Source: Candidatus Iainarchaeum sp.
GTDB taxonomy: Archaea; Iainarchaeota; Iainarchaeia; Iainarchaeales; JAAZKV01
NCBI GenBank assembly: GCA_028690725.1
Contig: JAQVAR010000046.1
Coordinates: forward strand, 1-6,112
Length of the DNA: 6,112 bases
Direction: 5' to 3'
The notes under the pieces are model-generated. The model saw only the letters and a list, made by a program, of their open reading frames with translations. It did not search any database and was not told the origin of the DNA. A program made the translations under genes and the position numbers. Of the stretch, positions 1-5,180 are shown piece after piece (the first letter of the stretch is position 1; each line of letters begins with the position of its first letter).

Positions 1-183
1 GGGCATAAAAATTTGGTTTCTTCAAGTAATTCTATTGAAGGACGAAGAAGTTTAGAATCTTTAAATAATCATGCTGGTGGGCGTAAGATTCTAACAACAT
101 TAGGTAGTTCTGTTGAAGGGTATTTGGCTTTGGAATCATTGAGTAATTCTGCTAGAGGACGAAAAATTTTAGCAACTGAGGAT
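1..183 (+). repeat. In-frame 39-bp (13-residue) tandem repeat, four full units plus a partial one
   Basis: Units begin at 28, 67, 106 and 145, each exactly 39 bp, and bases 1-27 fit the end of a fifth unit in phase. The glycine codons lie at 1-3, 40-42, 79-81, 118-120 and 157-159. At protein level units 1 and 3 resemble each other (IEGRRSLESL and VEGYLALESL), as do units 2 and 4 (AGGRKILTTL and ARGRKILATE), so a 26-residue higher-order unit is possible. The DNA of the units is clearly diverged, with different codons for the same residues, so this is an old repeat kept at protein level and not a recent slippage product. Confidence 0.8.
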
Positions 184-252
184 TTGTCAATAATAAAATC
201 TTTTATTAGAAAATCAAAAAAAGGTTCTAGTAAAACTCAAAGTTATCATTAA
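1..252 (+). CDS. C-terminal end of a 13-residue tandem-repeat protein, function unknown (5' truncated by window)
   Basis: The reading frame is open from the first base to the TAA at 250-252 and contains no ATG, only TTG codons, so the true start probably lies upstream of the window. The 83 visible residues form two parts. Residues 1 to about 60 are a regular repeat with a 13-residue period. Glycine falls at 1, 14, 27, 40 and 53, a basic residue usually follows it, leucine falls at 5, 18, 31, 44 and 57, and a second leucine at 21, 34 and 47. The units resemble N-S-x-x-x-G-R-x-x-L-x-S-L. Residues 61-83 are a basic, serine-rich tail with KSFIRKSKKG and no repeat. I do not recognise the family and see no catalytic motif, signal peptide or membrane segment in this part. 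A helical solenoid or repetitive binding surface is possible but is inference. A T-tract follows the stop, and the next gene starts 108 bp later. Confidence 0.7.
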   Translation, partial: GHKNLVSSSNSIEGRRSLESLNNHAGGRKILTTLGSSVEGYLALESLSNSARGRKILATEDLSIIKSFIRKSKKGSSKTQSYH

Positions 253-260
253 TTTTTTTT
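253..260 (+). terminator. T8 tract directly after the repeat-protein stop
   Basis: Eight consecutive T residues begin immediately after the TAA at 250-252, with no GC-rich stem in front. Archaeal intrinsic termination can rely on such U-rich tracts alone. The base composition is very AT-rich, so the call is only moderately supported. Confidence 0.45.
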
Positions 261-302
261 ATAAAATTATTATTAATTATTATAGTGTGTTAGAAAAAAT
301 AA

Positions 303-312
303 GTGTTATAAT
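303..312 (+). promoter_or_regulatory. Weak TATA-like element upstream of the GT4-HAD gene
   Basis: The sequence GTGTTATAAT lies about 50 nt before the ATG at 361. It would place a transcription start near 333-336 and give a leader of about 25-28 nt. A weak Shine-Dalgarno-like AGTGA sits at 351-355. No better TATA candidate lies closer to the start. The whole gap 253-360 is AT-rich, so chance matches are likely. Confidence 0.25.
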
Positions 313-360
313 GGTTTTGTTTTTCAATCTTATCAGTGTTTGAAAGTACTAGTGAATTAA

Positions 361-2334
361 ATGAAGATTTATTATGCAAGCCAATCATTTTATCCTCATA
401 TTGGTGGTGTTTCTACTTATTTGTTGAATCTTGCAAAAGAAATGGTTAATAAGGGAAATGATGTTGTTGAAGTACATTTGAGACCACAATACGAAGAAAA
501 TCAGGATGAAATAAAAGGAATTGAAATTCATAGAGTTCCTAGAGAACCAATTGATAATAAAATAATGGAAGGATATGGAAAATTCAAAGAATTTATTTAC
601 AAAGAATGTTTAGAAAATACTAGAAAATTTAATAAATCTCCAACAGAAATGGAGGGTTATGAAGAATTTAATGAAGTTAATACTTATTTTGGAGAACAAT
701 TAAGCGAATTGTTAGAAGATGATGAAGCAGATATTGTTCATATTCATGATTTTCAATTACTTTTTGCTTACAAATATGTTCCAAGAGGAACTCCTTGTAT
801 ACTAACTTGGCACATTCCCTTTATTGAAAATATGTCAAAAGAATTATCAAAATTTTTGGTAAAACATATGAACGAGTATGATAAAATAGTTTTTTCTTCA
901 CCCGATTATATTGAGGCAGCTGTTAATGCTGGAATAAAAAGAGAAAAAACAGAACTAATTTATCCAATGGCAAATACAAATTTGTTTAAAAAAATAAAAC
1001 TTAATAAAAATATTGTAAAGAAAAAATTTGGAATAGGAAAAAATAAAAAAATTATTTTGAGTGTTTCAAGAGTTGATCCAAAATCTGGTTTGGAACAACT
1101 TATTAAAGCAATGCCAAAAATACTTAAAGAAATTCCTGAAGCAATGCTTGTTATTGTTGGTGGGGATTCAATGAGTAACAAAATTTTAAAAAGCAGGCAA
1201 GAATTGAAAAATAATATTTTAAATCTTATTAAAAAATTAAAAATAGAAAACAATATTGTTTGGACAGGAACAATTGATTATTATAATTTACCAGAAATTT
1301 ATAATGCTGCTGATGTTAATTGCTTGTGTTCTAAAAATGAAGGTTTTGGTTTAGCAATAACAGAAGGGATGGCTTGTGGGTTACCATCAATAGGAACAAA
1401 AGTTGGTGGTCTTCCTTTACAAATCAAGAACAATTATAATGGGTTTTTAGTAAATGTTGGAGATTATAACGCAACAGCAAAAAGCATAATAAAAATATTA
1501 AAAGATAAGTTATTGAAAGAAAAGTTTTCAAAAAATGCCCTTAAAACAATTAAAAATAATTTTTTGATTGATAGGGGAATTGAAAAACATTTGATGCTTT
1601 ACACAAAAACAATAACAATGAAAGATGAATTTAATAGATTAGAATTTATTGATTTAAATGAAATAAAAGGAATTATAACTGATTTGGATAGAACAATAAC
1701 AAATGGCCCAGCAAAAACTTTTTTTGATCCAAAAGATTTTGATAATAATTTGATTAAAGAAATGAATTCTCTCGAAAAAGATTTATTTTTAGCAACTGGA
1801 AGAAACATAAAATATGTAAAAGCATTATGCAAAAAATTTAATATTTGGAGAACAGTAATTGCAGAAAATGGTGCAATAATTTATTTTCCAAAAACAAAAA
1901 AAACAATAACTATTAATACTGAATATATGAAAAAAGCAAAAAAAATTATTTCTAAAATGAATCTTAATGGAACAACGGTTGGGAGAGTTATTGTTAGTAT
2001 ACAAAACAAAGAACTTGAAAAAATTTTTGATGTGCTTGGAGAATTAAAAGAGCATTTGGATTTTGAAAAAAATATTAATGAAACAATGTTTGTTCCGAAA
2101 GGTGTTGAAAAAGGATTAGGGGTTAGAATAGCAATGCAATATTTGAATATTGATTTAGATGATACTATTGTCATTGGTGATGGTGAAAATGATGTTTCAA
2201 TGTTTTTAAATCCCGGATTCAAAATTGCACTGGCAAACGCTGACAAAAAACTAAAAAAACTTGCAAATCATATTACAAAATCAGAATCAGTGAATGGGAT
2301 GAAAGAAATAATTAATGAATTAAAAAAAGATTAA
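361..2334 (+). CDS. Bifunctional GT4 glycosyltransferase / HAD-IIB phosphatase fusion (sucrose-phosphate synthase/phosphatase-like architecture)
   Basis: The start is fixed by an in-frame TAA directly before the ATG. Residues 1 to about 412 form a GT-B retaining glycosyltransferase of family GT4. The glycine loop is FYPHIGGVSTY at 10-20, HIHDFQLL lies at 127-134, TWHIPF at 149-154, and the donor-site EX7E motif is E327 to E335 in EGFGLAITE. Several stretches recall trehalose synthase TreT. R237 is conserved, but the usual lysine five residues later is S242, with K241 beside it. After a linker, residues 435-657 are a HAD-IIB (Cof/sucrose-phosphatase/archaeal phosphoglycolate-phosphatase-like) domain: DLDRT at 441-445, LATGR at 477-481, GVEKG with K584, and GDGEND at 606-611. 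Both domains look intact. The likely role is making a sugar-phosphate conjugate and removing its phosphate in the cytoplasm. The donor and acceptor cannot be read from the sequence; a compatible solute or glycan precursor is inference. M420 (ATG at 1618) could allow separate HAD synthesis, without supporting evidence. Confidence 0.88.
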   Translation: MKIYYASQSFYPHIGGVSTYLLNLAKEMVNKGNDVVEVHLRPQYEENQDEIKGIEIHRVPREPIDNKIMEGYGKFKEFIYKECLENTRKFNKSPTEMEGYEEFNEVNTYFGEQLSELLEDDEADIVHIHDFQLLFAYKYVPRGTPCILTWHIPFIENMSKELSKFLVKHMNEYDKIVFSSPDYIEAAVNAGIKREKTELIYPMANTNLFKKIKLNKNIVKKKFGIGKNKKIILSVSRVDPKSGLEQLIKAMPKILKEIPEAMLVIVGGDSMSNKILKSRQELKNNILNLIKKLKIENNIVWTGTIDYYNLPEIYNAADVNCLCSKNEGFGLAITEGMACGLPSIGTKVGGLPLQIKNNYNGFLVNVGDYNATAKSIIKILKDKLLKEKFSKNALKTIKNNFLIDRGIEKHLMLYTKTITMKDEFNRLEFIDLNEIKGIITDLDRTITNGPAKTFFDPKDFDNNLIKEMNSLEKDLFLATGRNIKYVKALCKKFNIWRTVIAENGAIIYFPKTKKTITINTEYMKKAKKIISKMNLNGTTVGRVIVSIQNKELEKIFDVLGELKEHLDFEKNINETMFVPKGVEKGLGVRIAMQYLNIDLDDTIVIGDGENDVSMFLNPGFKIALANADKKLKKLANHITKSESVNGMKEIINELKKD

Positions 2335-2359
2335 TTTTTTTAAATTTTTTGTCAAAAAA
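2335..2359 (+). terminator. T-rich terminator region after the GT4-HAD gene
   Basis: Two T-tracts follow the stop, T7 at 2335-2341 and T6 at 2345-2350. The second could form a weak all-AT hairpin with A6 at 2354-2359 around a GTC loop. This fits archaeal U-tract termination. The A-run may instead be the upstream element of the next promoter. Confidence 0.4.
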
Positions 2360-2371
2360 CATTAATTTTAA
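2354..2371 (+). promoter_or_regulatory. Candidate BRE/TATA for the pyrimidine-dimer glycosylase-family gene
   Basis: A purine-rich AAAAAAC at 2354-2360 is followed by ATTAATTTTAA at 2361-2371, centred about 30 nt before the ATG at 2395. That spacing fits a nearly leaderless archaeal transcript. The region is very AT-rich and the TATA match is imperfect. Confidence 0.33.
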
Positions 2372-2394
2372 TCCTTTTTATTAATTGTTTTATT

Positions 2395-2841
2395 ATGAGA
2401 TTATGGAGTATTAATCCAAAGTATTTGGATTCTATTGGTTTGGTTGCTATTTGGAGAGAAAGTCTTTTAGCAAAAAAGGTTTTGATGGGTAAAACAATTG
2501 GTTATAAGAATCATCCACAATTAATTAGGTTCAAAGAATTTAATAATTCAATAAAAATGATTGATGCTTTTTTATATCAAATTTTTTTAGAAGCTGAGAA
2601 AAGAGGATATTGTTTTAACAAAAAAAAGTGTAAGCCTTTTAAATTAAAAAAAATTATTGTTGTTACAAATGATCAATTATATTATGAATTTGAGCACTTG
2701 CAAAAAAAATTAAAAAAAAGGTGTTATAAAAAATTTTTAGAAAATAAAATAATGTTGGAAAAAGAAAACAAAATAATTGCGAATGAATTATTTAAAACAA
2801 AAAAAGGAAAAATTGCTAATTGGGAAATTACAAAAAAATGA
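2395..2841 (+). CDS. Pyrimidine dimer DNA glycosylase / endonuclease V-like protein (Pyr_excise family)
   Basis: This 148-residue protein opens with MRLWSINPKYLDSIGLVAIWRE, followed by AKKVLMGKTIGYKNHPQLIRF at about 26-46. This is the signature start of the cellular branch of the Pyr_excise family, whose best known member is T4 endonuclease V (138 residues), a base-excision enzyme acting on UV-induced pyrimidine dimers. The Arg-Glu pair R21-E22 aligns with R22-E23 of the T4 enzyme, E23 being its catalytic acid. The helix around AFLYQIFLEAEKRGYCFN matches the T4 [20 protein letters not shown] region. The C-terminal part (VVTNDQLYYEFEHLQKKLKKR, then a terminal NWE) is typical of the cellular homologues. 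T4 uses the free amine of Thr2 as nucleophile; here residue 2 is Arg, so activity should not be assumed. It is probably a single-gene transcript and runs convergently to the transporter gene. Confidence 0.85.
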   Translation: MRLWSINPKYLDSIGLVAIWRESLLAKKVLMGKTIGYKNHPQLIRFKEFNNSIKMIDAFLYQIFLEAEKRGYCFNKKKCKPFKLKKIIVVTNDQLYYEFEHLQKKLKKRCYKKFLENKIMLEKENKIIANELFKTKKGKIANWEITKK

Positions 2842-2862
2842 TTAAAATAACAAAATAATGTT

Positions 2863-2901
2863 AAAAAAATACATTAAAATACTAAAAGGATATTAAAAAA
2901 A
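2863..2901 (-). terminator. T-tract terminator region downstream of the transporter gene (minus strand)
   Basis: The 90-bp convergent spacer 2842-2931 holds A7 runs at 2863-2869 and 2895-2901, which read as T7 on the minus strand 31-72 nt after the transporter stop at 2932-2934. These are plausible archaeal U-tract terminators for that gene. The plus-strand gene has no comparable T-tract in the spacer and may terminate inside the T-rich antisense of the transporter end (from about 2935). Confidence 0.4.
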
Positions 2902-2931
2902 CATATTAATATTGAATAATTATCATATTTA

Positions 2932-4515
2932 TTATTTTTCAAAAATTTTTCTTATTTCTCTTATTTTTGATTCTAAGTCTTGTATTATTGAAAGAGATTC
3001 TGCAAAAATACTTCCTGAAGTTGATTGTCCTTTAGAAATTCTTTTTAAATATTCTTCATAGCTTTTTGTAATAGTTTTTCTTAAATAATTACTATTTTTT
3101 GTCATTTCTATAGATGATTTTTTATCAAAATTTGGAAATTTTTCTTTTATAATAATCATATTTTCAGTTAATTTAGCTAAACACTCATCAATATCCCTTT
3201 TTCCTTCTTCAGAAAAATCTATTTTATTTTCTTTTGCAAAAATAATTGTTTCACCCAATTTTTTTCCAGAATCACTAATTTGATTACACAACGTTGATAT
3301 TCTTGCAAATAACAATATTTTTTCACTTTCTTTCTTATCAGGATTTTTAAATAACATTGTTAAAATTTTTTTTATTTCATTATGAGTATATTCTACTAAC
3401 GCAGAAAGTTTTGATATTTTTGAATTACTTATTTTATTTGAGAGTAATAAAACATTATTTTCATTAAATAATTTTATTATTGAATCAAAATTATTTTTTA
3501 ATTCTAATTCTATTAAAGAAAATATTTTTGGTGTTTTTTCATTTTTCAAATTTTCTAAGTTTTTTGTTCTTAAAACAATTTCTTCTTCTTCTGTTGGAAT
3601 CAACCTTTCAACTATTTTTTGGAAATAATTTATGAACAATAACAATATTATTGTTGTAAATAAATTGAATATTAAATGAGAATTTGCTACTTGTTGTGCT
3701 GTGCTACCCCCAATAAATTCAACAGCATTAATAATTAATCCAATTAATGGTAAACAAATTAAAACCCCAATAAAATTAAACAAAAAGTGTGCAAGAGCAG
3801 CTCTTTTTGCAAAAGCGTCCATTCTAATTGAAACAATTATTGATAAAACAGTTGTTCCAATGTTTGCTCCAAATAATATTGGTAATGCTTCGGGTAAACC
3901 TAACATTCCGTTTTGAGCTAATATTACTACCAGACCGGTTGTAACAGAACTTGATTGAAAAATATTTGTTATTAAAAAACCGATTAAAATTCCTATTGGA
4001 ATAATACTTGTTTGTGCTAATAAAGCCATTAATTCTGGATCTGATTTGAAGGGTATAACAGAAATTGATATTATGTTCAAGGCAAACATTACCAAACCAA
4101 AATAAAATATTGGTTTTCCAAAGACCTTGTATTTTGTTTTCAACAAGCTTAGAACAAAACCAATTATTATTAATATTGGGGCAAATTGCATTAAATTAAA
4201 TGCAACTAATTGTGATGTAACTGTTGTTCCAATGTTAGCACCAAAAATTATTCCAAGACTTTGAGAAAAAGTGATAGCACCAGTATTAACTAAACCAATC
4301 GCAATTAATGTTGTTGCAGCACTAGCTTGTATAATAGCAGTTATTAATGCTCCAAAAATTGTTGCTCTTATCTTTCCTTTTGTCAACCATTTTAACAAAT
4401 AGTTAAATTGTGAACCAATTGCTTTCTGCATTTCTCTACTAAAATTATCAATACCGTACAAGAAAATTATTATTGCAGGTATTATAGCAAACCATAATTC
4501 TGGATTAGAAAACAT
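2932..4515 (-). CDS. Na+/phosphate cotransporter family (NaPi-II-like) membrane protein with PhoU-like C-terminal domain
   Basis: This 527-residue protein has an N-terminal membrane part (about 1-305) made of two related halves, each with the family's hallmark motifs. The first half has QASAATT at 63-69 and GANIGTT at 92-98. The second has QSSSVTT at 187-193 and GANIGTT at 216-222. Hydrophobic segments fall near 8-21, 51-75, 111-126, 135-154, 170-185, 194-201, 243-268 and 281-298. This is the inverted-repeat plan of NaPi-II transporters and bacterial YjbB-type proteins, which move phosphate with sodium or export it. After a charged linker (about 306-330), residues 330-527 are soluble and helical, consistent with the PhoU-like domain common in prokaryotic members. 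The first QSSS motif is degenerate (QASA), so substrate and coupling are uncertain. An in-frame TGA lies 21 nt upstream of the ATG, with no alternative start between. It lies 62 bp downstream of the HIT gene on the same strand. Confidence 0.9.
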   Translation of the reverse strand: MFSNPELWFAIIPAIIIFLYGIDNFSREMQKAIGSQFNYLLKWLTKGKIRATIFGALITAIIQASAATTLIAIGLVNTGAITFSQSLGIIFGANIGTTVTSQLVAFNLMQFAPILIIIGFVLSLLKTKYKVFGKPIFYFGLVMFALNIISISVIPFKSDPELMALLAQTSIIPIGILIGFLITNIFQSSSVTTGLVVILAQNGMLGLPEALPILFGANIGTTVLSIIVSIRMDAFAKRAALAHFLFNFIGVLICLPLIGLIINAVEFIGGSTAQQVANSHLIFNLFTTIILLLFINYFQKIVERLIPTEEEEIVLRTKNLENLKNEKTPKIFSLIELELKNNFDSIIKLFNENNVLLLSNKISNSKISKLSALVEYTHNEIKKILTMLFKNPDKKESEKILLFARISTLCNQISDSGKKLGETIIFAKENKIDFSEEGKRDIDECLAKLTENMIIIKEKFPNFDKKSSIEMTKNSNYLRKTITKSYEEYLKRISKGQSTSGSIFAESLSIIQDLESKIREIRKIFEK

Positions 4516-4540
4516 TACAAAATAACTACATTCTCATTAA

Positions 4541-4550
4541 AATATATTTA
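4541..4550 (-). promoter_or_regulatory. TATA box candidate for the transporter gene
   Basis: On the minus strand this reads TAAATATATT, a good archaeal TATA-box match centred about 30 nt before the ATG at 4515. It predicts a transcription start only a few bases from the start codon. No Shine-Dalgarno sequence precedes the ATG, which agrees with a short or absent leader. It suggests the transporter can be transcribed independently of the HIT gene. Confidence 0.5.
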
Positions 4551-4568
4551 CTATTAAGAAATTTTTTT

Positions 4569-4574
4569 AAAAAA
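4569..4574 (-). terminator. Short T6 tract after the HIT gene
   Basis: On the minus strand T6 begins three bases after the HIT stop codon and is followed by an A-run. It could end the HIT transcript before the transporter promoter, but it is short and the context is very AT-rich. Confidence 0.3.
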
Positions 4575-4577
4575 TAC

Positions 4578-5042
4578 TTATTTTGTTTTTTTAGCATTTT
4601 TAATCAATTTTTTTACCTTTTTGTTAAGATTAGAATAAGTTTTTTGACTAATATTGACTCTTTTCCATAACTCTATTTCTATCCCATCTCTTTTGTTTCT
4701 CGGAACCAAATGAAAATGAGTGTGCATTACTGTTTGTTCAGCACCTCTCCCATCATTGAGTAAAATATTAGTTCCATCATTTTCTAAACGCAATGCTTTG
4801 CTTACAAGAACAACATGTTCTATTAATTCGTGCAAAACTTTTTTTGGACAATCTTGCAAATTAACAAAATGTTTTTTTGGAATAACAAGAACATGAACTC
4901 TTTTTGGACTAGGAAAATCAATTGAAAGAAAAGATAATGTTAACTCTGTTTCATACAATTTTTCAAAAGCAAACTCATTTTTGTGTTTTTTCCATTTTCC
5001 TGAAACAAAATCGCAAAACAAACAATTATTATCAGCTTTCAT
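4578..5042 (-). CDS. HIT-family (histidine triad) nucleotide hydrolase/transferase
   Basis: This 154-residue protein carries the complete histidine triad in QTVMHTHFHLVPR at 103-115, with H107, H109 and H111. H109 corresponds to the nucleophilic histidine of HINT-type enzymes, and Q103 and T104 complete the usual Q-S/T-V lead-in. An N-terminal CLFC at 7-10, together with histidines near H58 and in the triad, is consistent with the zinc site found in many prokaryotic Hint-like members. The central region includes RVHVLVIPKKHF at 48-59 and NILLNDGRGAEQ at 92-103, both typical of the fold. HIT proteins cleave AMP or similar groups from nucleotide phosphoramidates and related alpha-phosphate derivatives in the cytosol. 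The physiological substrate is unknown here. The tail (139-154) is lysine-rich. The gene is divergent from deoxyhypusine synthase, with a 138-bp shared upstream region, and is followed by the transporter gene on the same strand. Confidence 0.92.
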   Translation of the reverse strand: MKADNNCLFCDFVSGKWKKHKNEFAFEKLYETELTLSFLSIDFPSPKRVHVLVIPKKHFVNLQDCPKKVLHELIEHVVLVSKALRLENDGTNILLNDGRGAEQTVMHTHFHLVPRNKRDGIEIELWKRVNISQKTYSNLNKKVKKLIKNAKKTK

Positions 5043-5076
5043 TTTAATTACACTTATACTATATGAATGATTGATT

Positions 5077-5090
5077 ATTATAAAGTTTTC
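5077..5090 (-). promoter_or_regulatory. BRE/TATA candidate for the HIT gene
   Basis: On the minus strand GAAAAC (5090-5085) is followed by TTTATAAT (5084-5077), a plausible archaeal BRE plus TATA box. Its centre is about 38 nt upstream of the ATG at 5042, predicting a leader of roughly 12 nt. It lies in the divergent spacer shared with deoxyhypusine synthase. Confidence 0.45.
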
Positions 5091-5142
5091 TTAAAAAAAT
5101 TGTTCTAAAATAATAAATCTTTATTTAAATTCAAACCAAAGC

Positions 5143-5150
5143 ATTAAATA
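5143..5150 (+). promoter_or_regulatory. TATA-like element upstream of deoxyhypusine synthase
   Basis: ATTAAATA is centred about 34 nt before the ATG at 5181, predicting a leader of about 5-10 nt. A rival candidate, TATTTAAAT at about 5121-5130, would give a leader of about 30 nt that includes the inverted repeat at 5156-5175. The sequence does not decide between them. Confidence 0.38.
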
Positions 5151-5155
5151 GTTTT

Positions 5156-5175
5156 CACAAGAAATGTTTTTTGTG
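5156..5175 (+). promoter_or_regulatory. 8-bp inverted repeat just before the deoxyhypusine synthase start
   Basis: CACAAGAA (5156-5163) pairs with TTTTTGTG (5168-5175) around the loop ATGT, with one G-T wobble at 5161/5170. The arm ends 5 nt before the ATG at 5181. As DNA it would overlap the predicted transcription start of the nearer TATA candidate and could be an operator. As RNA it would be a small hairpin in front of the start codon. Either role is inference. Confidence 0.3.
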
Positions 5176-5180
5176 TTATA

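Noticed and set aside
1..183. CRISPR array or recent DNA minisatellite
   Set aside because: The 39-bp units are contiguous, lack unique spacers, are diverged in DNA and stay in frame, so this is a coding protein repeat.
303..313. The 11-mer GTGTTATAATG shared with 5173-5183 in front of dys, as a common regulatory box
   Set aside because: An exact 11-base AT-rich match is expected about once by chance in a window of this size. In one copy ATG is the gene start and in the other it is not, so the contexts differ.
311..343. A 10-codon ATG reading frame before the GT4-HAD gene, as a possible leader peptide
   Set aside because: It is very short, has no ribosome binding site, no regulatory codon bias and no attenuator-like structure after it; such frames are expected by chance in this composition.
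1618..1620. Internal ATG (M420) as a separate start for the HAD domain
   Set aside because: It falls in the linker at an attractive place, but no Shine-Dalgarno or TATA-like signal specific to it can be told apart from the AT-rich background.
1599..2246. Minus-strand open frames opposite the HAD domain, and a similar one at 960-1253
   Set aside because: They are rich in Phe, Ile and Ser, as expected from the reverse of A-rich coding DNA, overlap a well-supported gene, and have no recognisable motifs.
3701..3916. Plus-strand open frame inside the transporter gene
   Set aside because: It lies opposite conserved transporter motifs and has no homology signal, so it is a shadow frame.
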